Shown: piece after piece, positions 1 through 7,276 of the stretch
Layout: each line of letters opens with the position of its first letter
Position numbering within the stretch: position 1 is the stretch's first letter
Assembly: GCA_030145015.1 (NCBI GenBank)
Contig: JAQYWI010000070.1
Span: 1-23,834 of the forward strand
Length of the DNA: 23,834 nucleotides
Reading direction: 5' to 3'
DNA from: Desulfobacterales bacterium
GTDB lineage: Bacteria; Desulfobacterota; Desulfobacteria; Desulfobacterales; JAHEIW01
Program-made: the position numbers and the translations under genes
Notes under the pieces: model-generated
Told to the model about the DNA's origin: nothing
Databases searched by the model: none
The model's input: the letters and a program-made list of their open reading frames with translations, nothing else

Positions 1-962
1 CCCCGCCCAGAACCTCTTAACGAAGGGATGCCTTCACCATGAAAATAGAAAATATCACCGGGCTGGGTCCCTTTTGGAATTTCCAGAGTTTTTTTACCGT
101 TTAAGGTCGGTATGCTGATTTTGTCGCCCAAGGTGGCCTGAACAAATGAAATTGGAACCTCACAAATAATATCCGTATCCCGGCGTTTGAAAAACTCGTG
201 GGGCCCGGCATGGATGAAAACGTAAAGATCGCCTGGAGGTCCCCCATATACTCCCGGCTCACCTTCACCGGTCAGGCGTAGTCGGGAGCCGTGATCGACA
301 CCTGCCGGAATCTTGACCGCCACTTTTTTGGCGGCCATCACCTGGCCCGTTCCGCGGCATTGCGGGCAGGGATGAACAATGATCTGGCCGTTGCCGCGGC
401 ATGTGGGGCAGGTGGTGCGGACGGTAAAAAATCCCTGGCTTCGGGAAACTTGTCCTGCGCCACCGCAGTGCCGGCAGGTTTCGGGCCGGGTGTCGGCTTC
501 GCATCCGTTGCCTTCGCATTCGTTACAGATTTGTCTCTTTTCGATATCAATCTCGGTTTCGGTTCCAAAGACCGCTTCCCTGAAATCCAGATTGAGATCA
601 TATCGAAGATCGGCCCCGGGCATTGCCCGGCTCCTCGAGCGCCGCCGGGACGTGAAGCCGAAAAAATCCTCAAAAATGTCTCCGAAGCTGGAAAAAATGT
701 CTTCAAAGCCGCCAAACCCTTGAAAGCCGGTGTTTTCGAGCCCGGCATGGCCGTATTGATCATAAAGGGCGCGTTTTTGCGAATCACGCAGGACCTCGTA
801 AGCCTCTGCAGCTTCTTTAAATTTTTCTTCAGCTGTTTTGTCGTCTGGATTTCTGTCCGGATGGTATTTTAAGGCGAGTTTGCGGTAGGCTGCTTTTAAT
901 TCATCGTCGCCGGCATTTCGGCCGACACTTAAAATTTCGTAATAATCCCGTTTGTTACTCAT
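1..962 (-). CDS. dnaJ: Chaperone protein DnaJ (Hsp40), 3' end beyond the window
   Basis: Co-chaperone that delivers unfolded clients to DnaK and stimulates its ATPase; cytoplasmic. Seen directly: an N-terminal J domain with the HPD motif at residues 34-36, a Gly/Phe-rich linker at about 74-103, and four CxxCxGxG zinc-binding repeats (Cys pairs 146/149, 163/166, 185/188, 199/202), followed by the start of the C-terminal substrate-binding beta domain. About 320 codons are present and the frame runs off position 1, so roughly the last 40-50 residues of a normal 370-residue DnaJ are missing from the window only. The ATG at 962 is preceded by GGGA at a short spacing. The Gly/Phe linker is rather short and acidic/Phe-rich, which could also fit a CbpA-like paralogue, but the complete zinc finger favours DnaJ itself. 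No dnaK or grpE lies on the visible side. Confidence 0.95.
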   Translation of the reverse strand, partial: MSNKRDYYEILSVGRNAGDDELKAAYRKLALKYHPDRNPDDKTAEEKFKEAAEAYEVLRDSQKRALYDQYGHAGLENTGFQGFGGFEDIFSSFGDIFEDFFGFTSRRRSRSRAMPGADLRYDLNLDFREAVFGTETEIDIEKRQICNECEGNGCEADTRPETCRHCGGAGQVSRSQGFFTVRTTCPTCRGNGQIIVHPCPQCRGTGQVMAAKKVAVKIPAGVDHGSRLRLTGEGEPGVYGGPPGDLYVFIHAGPHEFFKRRDTDIICEVPISFVQATLGDKISIPTLNGKKTLEIPKGTQPGDIFYFHGEGIPSLRGSGR

Positions 963-1034
963 ATTTTCCCACTTAAATGTCTCAGAACTTCTACAACTGA
1001 ATGGAAATACAGGGTATCCCAACATTCCACCATT

Positions 1035-1058
1035 CCAATTGGGGCGAAGCCCCGATTG
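1035..1058. repeat. GC-rich hairpin within a GGAAT-type intergenic repeat
   Basis: CCAATtGGGGC-GAA-GCCCCgATTGG forms a 10-bp stem (one internal mismatch) in the gap between dnaJ and the MFS gene. The preceding plus-strand bases read cattccaccattcca, related on the opposite strand to the GGAAT repeats at 9736-9771. On the plus strand it is followed by GTTTTGTT, on the minus strand by no T-run, so it is not a convincing terminator for the minus-strand MFS gene. Confidence 0.5.
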
Positions 1059-1098
1059 GGTTTTGTTCTAATGTAATGCAAGTATGTTTGATGTCAAT

Positions 1099-2301
1099 TT
1101 AACAACTGGATAATCTTTTCTGGGGGCTTATGCTAAATAAAAAAACGGCCACGGTTATTATCATAATGATTGCGCCGAGTGGAAAGGCAGCTCGCAACTG
1201 AAATAAATCCATCATTAGACCGCCGATCAATGATCCAGCAAACATTCCCAGGCTGTGCGCCAGTGTTAAAATTGCCATCACAGATCCCATCGAATCGGTT
1301 TCGCTGCCTTTAAGAACCGCAATCGCCATCAAAGCCGGCATCGAAATGCCCCCGCCGATTCCAAAAATAATACTGGCCCATACCATCCCCCAGAAGCTTT
1401 GCACCCATACAAAAGAAAAGACGGCGCACGCAACCATCAAACCGCCGGTGACCACCATCCATTTTTTGCTGATTTTGTCCGCCAACAGCCCCATGGGCAC
1501 ATGCAGTATTCCGCTGACAAGCACCCCCAGCATGATTAATACGCCGATGGCGGAGCTTGTGGCGGCAAACTTTAATTTTGCAAACAGCGGCAGAAAGGCC
1601 CAGATAATTCCGATGCACAGAATATGGGAGAATCTGAAAATAAAAATACTGGCGATATCTCGATCAAGAAATAGTTGTTTCCATCGATGAGGAACTTTTC
1701 CGCTGGTGATATATTTTTCTGAACGGGTGGGGGGCAACAAAAATTGGCACAAAAAAAATCCGATTAGAGCCAGAAGCCCCATACAGACAAAGGAGGTCTG
1801 CAGACTGAAACGGTCGTGGATGACACCGCCCAAAAATGGTCCAAGGCTTAAACCGCAAAACATGGACATGTTAAACAGCCCCATTGTGAATCCCTCCTTT
1901 CCAGGAGGTGTAATATCACCGACATAGGCCTGGATGATGGGCATCAGCATAGCCGAGGCAATTCCCTGAAAAAATCGCAGGACAATGAGGGCATTGACTT
2001 CTCCAAAAAAAATAAACCCCACTGAGATTAGCGTATAGGCCAAAAGTCCCGGAATAATCAGAGGCTTGCGTCCTTTTCGGTCTGATAGCCGGCCAAAGTA
2101 GGTCAAAAAAAACGTCCTGGCCAGGGCAAATGAGCCAAAGATCATCCCGATGTAAAAGCCGCTGGCTCCCAGCTCATGGGCGTAAACCGGCAGAAGGGGC
2201 ACCACAATTCCCATACCTGTGACGGTGGCAAATATCGCAAAGAACAGGGTCGCAAATATTTTTTTATCGCTTAGATTCATATATCTTTTCGCATTTTTCA
2301 C
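1099..2301 (-). CDS. MFS transporter, DHA1-like (drug:H+ antiporter type)
   Basis: Probable proton-driven exporter in the inner membrane. The 400-residue product is hydrophobic throughout, consistent with 12 membrane helices, and carries the MFS motif A between helices 2 and 3 (GRLSDRKGRKP, residues 70-80), together with helix 4 and 5 signatures (RFFQGIASAMLMP, GLSLGPFLGG) typical of the 12-helix DHA1 group. The start is GTG: AAAAGGGAAAA lies at an appropriate distance upstream, whereas the in-frame ATG eight codons in has no better site. The substrate cannot be read from the sequence; the family includes tetracycline, multidrug and sugar exporters. It stands alone, 136 bp upstream of dnaJ on the same strand, with a repeat-bearing gap on each side. 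Confidence 0.85.
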   Translation of the reverse strand: MKNAKRYMNLSDKKIFATLFFAIFATVTGMGIVVPLLPVYAHELGASGFYIGMIFGSFALARTFFLTYFGRLSDRKGRKPLIIPGLLAYTLISVGFIFFGEVNALIVLRFFQGIASAMLMPIIQAYVGDITPPGKEGFTMGLFNMSMFCGLSLGPFLGGVIHDRFSLQTSFVCMGLLALIGFFLCQFLLPPTRSEKYITSGKVPHRWKQLFLDRDIASIFIFRFSHILCIGIIWAFLPLFAKLKFAATSSAIGVLIMLGVLVSGILHVPMGLLADKISKKWMVVTGGLMVACAVFSFVWVQSFWGMVWASIIFGIGGGISMPALMAIAVLKGSETDSMGSVMAILTLAHSLGMFAGSLIGGLMMDLFQLRAAFPLGAIIMIITVAVFLFSISPQKRLSSC

Positions 2302-2381
2302 ACAAAGTTTTCCCTTTTAGCATCCGGATGGATTCTGTACAAGGGGATTCCTGGTTCAGGGCTCAAGGACTTGTTCGATTG

Positions 2382-2452
2382 GTTTGATTGGTCTTATTGG
2401 TTGAATTGGTTGGCTTAAACCGAACCAATGGAACGAATTAAACCAATTAAAC
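2382..2452. repeat. Long imperfect inverted repeat built of ATTGGTT units
   Basis: Two 30-nt arms (2382-2411 and 2423-2452) are reverse complements at 24 of 30 positions, separated by an 11-nt loop. Each arm is itself a degenerate tandem of ATTGGTT. It sits in the gap between uppP and the MFS gene. No T-run follows in either direction, so it looks like a dispersed REP/MITE-like palindrome rather than a terminator. Confidence 0.6.
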
Positions 2453-2541
2453 AAATATAACGTTAGCCAGATGGCTGAAACCTTAAGAATTATAGGATTG
2501 GAGAGGAAGGTATTGGCTGGATCTCTGCTTCCAGAAGCCAG

Positions 2542-3372
2542 CTACCAGCTGAATAGGATTGCCAGGATGCCGACCAGCCAGCAGTAAGGTGCAAACACAT
2601 ACAGGCGTCCTTTTTTAACCATGCCAAGCAGCACTTTTAAGGCACCGTAGCCAACCAGAGCCGCCGCTGCAGCACCCATCAGTGAAAGCCGAATGGCCGG
2701 ATCCGTCTGGGATAAACCGTCTTTAAGGCTTAGCGTTCCGGCCCCGACAATGGCCGGTATGGAGAGCAAAAATGAGTATCTGGCCGCCACCTCGCGATCT
2801 ATGCCCAGCAGCAGGCCGATACTGATTGTTGAACCTGATCTGGAAATACCGGGGATAATGGCCAATCCCTGAACAAATCCGATTATAAATGCTTTTGTTT
2901 TGGAAAAACTTTCGACACCCGCGCCTTTGTTGTCGGGTTTGGACCGGCGGGTGAGCCATAAAAGCAATCCGGTCACCATCAGCATCAGCCCGGTGAAAAA
3001 TGACGATGAAAACAGCTGATCGGCGATGCTTCGAAACATGAGCCCCAGGACGGCGGTGGGAATGGATCCGATAACGATAAGCAAGGCCATTTTTAATTCC
3101 GGATCGGATTCAACCTGCTGTAAGATTGTTTTTTTTTGTCCCGCTAAAGAAAAAAGTCGCCACAGCGCCGCTATTATATTTTGTATTTCCCGGTGGAAGA
3201 CAACGATGACCGCCATCAGTGTTCCCAGGTGGACGCAGACATCGAAAAACAGTTCGGCTTCTTTGAGTCCGAATAAGTGTTGAAATAACACCAGATGACC
3301 CGAGCTGCTAACCGGCAAAAACTCGGTCAATCCCTGGATGATACCTAAAATGATTGCCTCGATTGGATCCAT
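2542..3372 (-). CDS. uppP: Undecaprenyl-diphosphatase (UppP/BacA)
   Basis: Membrane enzyme that dephosphorylates undecaprenyl diphosphate to recycle the lipid carrier for peptidoglycan and other envelope polymers; overexpression confers bacitracin resistance in known members. Seen: the (E/Q)xxxE motif as QGLTE at residues 13-17, SSSGHL at 22-27, and the second signature PGISRSGSTI at 174-183 with its conserved arginine, in a 276-residue polytopic protein, the normal length. I start it at the ATG at 3372, which gives the canonical MDPIEAI-type N-terminus. The frame stays open for 38 further codons upstream, but that part lies in a dispersed repeat and has no homologous character. The Shine-Dalgarno signal at this ATG is weak. 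It is a single-gene unit with repeats on both sides. Confidence 0.93.
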   Translation of the reverse strand: MDPIEAIILGIIQGLTEFLPVSSSGHLVLFQHLFGLKEAELFFDVCVHLGTLMAVIVVFHREIQNIIAALWRLFSLAGQKKTILQQVESDPELKMALLIVIGSIPTAVLGLMFRSIADQLFSSSFFTGLMLMVTGLLLWLTRRSKPDNKGAGVESFSKTKAFIIGFVQGLAIIPGISRSGSTISIGLLLGIDREVAARYSFLLSIPAIVGAGTLSLKDGLSQTDPAIRLSLMGAAAAALVGYGALKVLLGMVKKGRLYVFAPYCWLVGILAILFSW

Positions 3373-3430
3373 AGGCGCTGCTATTAATACCCTAAATAGG
3401 TTAAGTATGAGTAAAGTTAAATGAAAGGCG

Positions 3431-3624
3431 GTAGCAAAAATCCGAAAACCGAAATCCGCCTGATTTAATAAAATTGGTCGAAACAAATCCGAAATTCAAA
3501 TGTTCTAATGTCTCAAACATAAAAGCTGATCGGATTATCATAAACATATCTGTGAGATGGTTGTTTTGAATTTATGTCATTCGGTATTGTTTAGGATTTC
3601 GTGTTTCGTGCTTCGAATTTGTTT
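3431..3624. repeat. Degenerate intergenic repeat, copy A (left of the MoeA-PBP gene)
   Basis: The 65-nt left part (from 3439, aaatccgaaaaccgaaatcc onward) aligns with 5659-5723 with about 12 mismatches, and the right part (tattgttt through tttcgtgcttcg) matches 5769-5801 with few mismatches. The left end (aaatccgaaa) and right end (ggatttcgtgtttcg) are roughly reverse-complementary, giving an overall imperfect palindrome. Copy B lies on the other side of the gene in the same orientation. Confidence 0.65.
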
Positions 3625-3663
3625 GCTGCGCTAAAAAGTTTTGAGATCTGCATTTTTATTAAG

Positions 3664-5595
3664 CTATATGTCGATGATCTCTCCAGTATTCTGCGTATTG
3701 TATCCTCCCAGCGCTTCCACGCGCTGTTTAAATGTGCGGCTATTTATGACTTCAAGCAGGACCTGGATTGGGTGTGTGTCGAAATACTCAAGGGGAATTG
3801 CCAGATCGTATTGCTCGGTGACGATCGGTATAAATTCAAGATTTAAGGCTTTGGCCGCTGCATAAATTCCTAAACCGGCATCCTCTGCACCGCTCAGCAC
3901 AGATACGGCCACGGCCATATGGGTGAATTCTTCATTTTGATACCCATTAATGGCAGCCGCCTTGATACCCATCTGCTTTAATTTATAGTCCAACAAAATT
4001 CGCGTACCCGAACCGACCTGCCGGTTGATAAAGGCAACGTCTTTGCGGCTGAGATCTTCAATACCCTTAATCCCTTTGGGGTTGTCCTGTTTTAGGATCA
4101 GGCCCTGGTCGCGTTGGACCAGATGGATCAGTTTAATGGCCGTATCCGGCAGGTATTTTTTTAGGTAAGATAAATTGTAAGACCCATCTTCGGTATCCAA
4201 AAGATGCGTACCGGCCAGATGGCATCCACCGCGTTTGATGGCCATCAACCCCCCCATACTTCCAACATGGCTTGAGGACAGGGTTAATTCACTGTGAGCG
4301 GCCTTAATCTGATCGGCCAGCACATCCAGAGAATTATCATGACTTCCTACGATGACGATTGTCCGGCGGATGGCCGGCAGCGGGCGAAGAAGTTCGGCGG
4401 AGACGATCTCATCATCATTGAGGCCCTCCACATGATTCGGTATGCGGATGATGCCGTCGGCTTCGGTAATGGAGGTGATGGTGCCGGCTCCCCTGGCCAG
4501 CGGCGTGGCCACGATGCGGCCTCCCACCTCGCCCAGCTTTACACGTACAAATTCTTCCACGCCGAGCTTGGAGGCAATTTTTTTGGTGGGTTGGACATCA
4601 ATCGTTTCTTTTGCCGGCTCGGGTTGACCCAGCAGAGCGTATATCAGAGGTTGGACAAACTGCTCAAACGCAATAATGGCCGACACCGGGTAACCGGGAA
4701 TTCCAAAAACCGGTTTATCTTCCACGGTTCCGATGACAACCGGTTTGCCGGGCATGATCGTTACCCCATGAACCCGAATTTTACCCAGATCAACAATTGC
4801 CGTGTTGGCAAAATCTTTAGATCCGGCCGAGGATCCGCCCAAGATCAGGATCAGCTGATAATCATCCTTTAGCGCTGCTGTGACCGCCTGCTTGATCTTT
4901 TCGACATCGTCGACCACCATCTGGTGGCGCGTAAAGGTGGCCCCGCACTTTTCAATAAGTTTGCCCAGAACATATGAATTGGTTTCCAGCACCTGGCCCG
5001 GTTTAAAGTCATCAAGCTCAAGTTTGCGCCAGTCCACCAGTTCAGACCCGGTGGGTATAATCAGCACCTTCGGTTTGGCTTTGACCGTTACGGTAAAAAC
5101 GCCTCCGGACAGCAGGGCGCCGACGCAATAGGGGGTGACCACATGATTTTGGGGGAAAAGAAGTTCGGTGGCGACAATGTCCTCTCCGACCCTGCGAACA
5201 TTTTGCCAGGGGAAAGCCGGGGCTTCGATCTCGATGCGGCCTTCATCCAGCTCATTGACATTTTCGACCATTATGACCGCATCTGTATTTTCCGGCAGAA
5301 CATGGCCGGTATTGACATAAAATGCGTCCCGGCCGACGATCAGTTCTTTGGGTGCCGCCGCGGTTGTGCCAAAGGTGATTTCTGCTTTTACAGCCAGCCC
5401 GTCCATGGCGGCCAGGTGAAAATTCGGCGAGGAAAGCCGGGCGCTGACCGACTTGGCCAGAACCCGATCGACCGCATCCGGAACTGAAATTTCTTCCGTA
5501 GGAAGAGAGGGTAAATTGGAAAACGTCTGAAAGAGAATGTCCCGGGCCTCTTTCAGTGTTTTCATTTTAAGATAGATGTTACGTTTAAATGCCAT
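3664..5595 (-). CDS. MoeA-type molybdopterin molybdotransferase fused to a PBP-like domain
   Basis: Predicted to insert molybdate (or tungstate) into adenylylated molybdopterin; cytoplasmic. Residues about 15-170 form MoeA domains I/II (AMDG near 63), about 176-325 the MoCF-fold domain with TGSEL, GGSSAGSKDF (253-262) and MPGKP...GIPGYPVSA, about 340-405 domain IV. From about 412 to the end follows a second module with a type-2 periplasmic-binding / LysR-effector-like pattern (SHDNSLDVL, GSGTR, a C-terminal FKQRVEALGGY). This MoeA-PBP fusion is a known architecture in archaea and Desulfobacterota. The domain probably senses or holds the oxyanion, but that is inference. I start at the ATG at 5595 because GGAG sits 6 nt upstream; a TTG four codons earlier is in frame. 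It lies downstream of a second moeA on the same strand. Confidence 0.9.
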   Translation of the reverse strand: MAFKRNIYLKMKTLKEARDILFQTFSNLPSLPTEEISVPDAVDRVLAKSVSARLSSPNFHLAAMDGLAVKAEITFGTTAAAPKELIVGRDAFYVNTGHVLPENTDAVIMVENVNELDEGRIEIEAPAFPWQNVRRVGEDIVATELLFPQNHVVTPYCVGALLSGGVFTVTVKAKPKVLIIPTGSELVDWRKLELDDFKPGQVLETNSYVLGKLIEKCGATFTRHQMVVDDVEKIKQAVTAALKDDYQLILILGGSSAGSKDFANTAIVDLGKIRVHGVTIMPGKPVVIGTVEDKPVFGIPGYPVSAIIAFEQFVQPLIYALLGQPEPAKETIDVQPTKKIASKLGVEEFVRVKLGEVGGRIVATPLARGAGTITSITEADGIIRIPNHVEGLNDDEIVSAELLRPLPAIRRTIVIVGSHDNSLDVLADQIKAAHSELTLSSSHVGSMGGLMAIKRGGCHLAGTHLLDTEDGSYNLSYLKKYLPDTAIKLIHLVQRDQGLILKQDNPKGIKGIEDLSRKDVAFINRQVGSGTRILLDYKLKQMGIKAAAINGYQNEEFTHMAVAVSVLSGAEDAGLGIYAAAKALNLEFIPIVTEQYDLAIPLEYFDTHPIQVLLEVINSRTFKQRVEALGGYNTQNTGEIIDI

Positions 5596-5658
5596 TTTAT
5601 TCTCCAATTACATGTTAGGCATTTTGAAGATATCAAAGTTTTCTTAAGTTTAGTTTTA

Positions 5659-5806
5659 AATCCGAAATTCGAATATCGCCTGATTTTATAAAATTGGCCT
5701 AAACAAACCCGAATATCGAATGACCAAAATTCAAAACCGTTTTGAACATTTGTATTTAGAATTTAGATATTGTTTCGGATTTCTAATTTCGTGCTTCGTA
5801 TTTAAG
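5659..5806. repeat. Degenerate intergenic repeat, copy B (between the two moeA genes)
   Basis: Second copy of the repeat at 3431-3624, in direct orientation: aaatccgaaattcgaatatcg on the left, cggatttctaatttcgtgcttcg on the right. The two ends are loosely reverse-complementary. The internal region is about 45 bp shorter than in copy A, so the copies have diverged by an indel as well as substitutions. It fills most of the 264-bp gap between the moeA genes. Confidence 0.65.
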
Positions 5807-5859
5807 ATAAACTGAACATTGCTAAAATATCTTGAATAAAAAACCAGAGTTGGTTGTGT

Positions 5860-7089
5860 CTACATCGGAATGACTTCCACCACCGTCCCTTTCTCCAGCC
5901 CTTCGGTATTGATATCGATTTCAAGCAAACCGTCGGCGAAGACCATTGTGCTGATGAGGCCGGATTTACCCAGCACCGGATCCGCCCATAGCTGGCCTTC
6001 TTCAAGACGGAGTTGAACCCGAATAAAATCGATGCGGCCCTGCCTCGAAGCGACATTTCTGCTTAGCTTCGCCGGCAGCCGCAGTTCTTTTTTCTGACCG
6101 GCGGCTTGCCCGCTGAGATGCTCTATGAATGGTTTTACGACTCTTGAAAATACAATCATGGCCGATACCACATGCCCGGGCATTCCCCAGAACGCCTTGT
6201 TTTGGGCCTTTGCCAAAATGGTCGGTTTGCCGGGGCTGATAGAGATACCGTGAACCAGAATTTTTGCATCCTGCAAGGCCGAAAGCACATCAACGGTAAA
6301 GTCGCGGGCGCCGACAGAACTGCCACCGGAAATTAGAATCATATCACATTGGTCAAGGGCCAGGCGGCATTTTTCAAACAGAGTTTCAAAATCATCGCGT
6401 ACGATCCCGAATGAGACTGCTTGCGCTCCGGCTTCATGAATGAGTCCCGTAAGGGTATAGGTATTGATATCGCGTATCTGCCCCAGAGACGGCGTCGCAT
6501 TAATCGGTATAATTTCGTCTCCGCTGGAAATAATGCCAATAACCGGTTTTTGAAAAACGGCCACCTTTTGTTTTCCCAAAGCGGCTAAAAGTCCGGCCTC
6601 CTGGGGCCGAATCGTTTGTCCCTGCATCAGCATACGCGATTGTTTTTTAATATCTTCACCGATCGCAATCATGTTCTGACCGGGGGCGACACTCCGGTAA
6701 ACTTCGATTGTTGCGTCATCGATGGCCTGGGTGTGTTCAACCATGACAACACTGTTCGCACCTTGCGGTAACATTCCACCGGTGGCGATGCGAACCGCTT
6801 CCCCGGGGTTAATGGTAAGCTCCGGCGATTCTCCCATGGCGACGCTGCCGATGACGGCAAGAAAGGCCGGATTGCCTTCACTGGCGCCAAAGGTGGAAGC
6901 GCCTTGAAGCGCATAACCGTCAACAATGGCCCTTGGAAAGTCCGGCAGATCGACATCCGCAACAATATCTTCTGCCAGGATTCTCCCAACCGTTTCCACC
7001 AGTGGAATTTCTTCAGTCTTGACCTGTGGAAATTTTGTGCGGTAATCTAAAACCGTTTGTAAATCTGTAACCTTGAAGAATTCTTTCAT
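5860..7089 (-). CDS. moeA: Molybdopterin molybdotransferase MoeA, second paralogue
   Basis: Catalyses the metal-insertion step of molybdenum/tungsten cofactor synthesis in the cytoplasm. At 409 residues it is the size of an ordinary stand-alone MoeA. Visible motifs: VDGYA (the usual MDGYA with Met replaced by Val), TGGMLPQGANSVVMVE of domain II, SSGDEI and GGSSVGARDF of the MoCF-fold domain, SPGKP and GMPGHVVSAMIVF, then a C-terminal beta domain ending in a short VVEVIPM tail. I use the ATG at 7089, which has TTGGA about 9 nt upstream. An ATG 17 codons earlier (7140) is in frame but has no visible ribosome-binding site and adds residues not expected for the family. It probably is transcribed ahead of the MoeA-PBP gene 264 bp downstream. 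A Mo-versus-W division of labour between the two is possible but unproven. Confidence 0.93.
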   Translation of the reverse strand: MKEFFKVTDLQTVLDYRTKFPQVKTEEIPLVETVGRILAEDIVADVDLPDFPRAIVDGYALQGASTFGASEGNPAFLAVIGSVAMGESPELTINPGEAVRIATGGMLPQGANSVVMVEHTQAIDDATIEVYRSVAPGQNMIAIGEDIKKQSRMLMQGQTIRPQEAGLLAALGKQKVAVFQKPVIGIISSGDEIIPINATPSLGQIRDINTYTLTGLIHEAGAQAVSFGIVRDDFETLFEKCRLALDQCDMILISGGSSVGARDFTVDVLSALQDAKILVHGISISPGKPTILAKAQNKAFWGMPGHVVSAMIVFSRVVKPFIEHLSGQAAGQKKELRLPAKLSRNVASRQGRIDFIRVQLRLEEGQLWADPVLGKSGLISTMVFADGLLEIDINTEGLEKGTVVEVIPM

Positions 7090-7178
7090 TGTATTATTCC
7101 AATATTGCGTGAGCGAAGCGAACGCGTCTTGTGTTAGCATACAGCGTCACTTAATTCAAACAGAAGAATTCTCCTCTC

Positions 7179-7208
7179 TTGCAAAACACCCGAATACATG
7201 TGTATAAT
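7179..7208 (+). promoter_or_regulatory. Sigma-70-type promoter for the DEAD-box helicase gene
   Basis: TTGCAA (7179-7184) and TATAAT (7203-7208) are separated by 18 bp, a four-of-six -35 and a perfect -10 box. The predicted transcription start near 7215 gives a leader of about 60 nt before the ATG at 7277. The box lies in the divergent gap between moeA and the helicase gene. By-eye prediction only. Confidence 0.6.
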
Positions 7209-7276
7209 CTCGCAAAGTCAAAAATCGATATGCTATCGTTCACATACTCAGAGAAACCTAAATAGAATAAAATACC

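Noticed and set aside
291..872. Plus-strand open frame of 193 codons at the left end
   Set aside because: It is antisense to dnaJ, whose J domain and zinc finger are unmistakable on the minus strand.
1035..1058. Terminator for the left MFS gene
   Set aside because: The stem is strong but no T-run follows on the minus strand; it looks like part of a dispersed repeat.
3373..3486. 38-codon N-terminal extension of the undecaprenyl-diphosphatase frame
   Set aside because: It overlaps a dispersed intergenic repeat and the protein is complete from the ATG at 3372, with the canonical N-terminus.
3601..3865. Plus-strand open frames of 74-81 codons near 3600-3865
   Set aside because: They begin in repeat DNA and run antisense to the 3' end of the MoeA-PBP gene; no recognisable protein pattern.
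4294..4872. Plus-strand 192-codon open frame
   Set aside because: Antisense shadow of the MoeA-PBP coding sequence.
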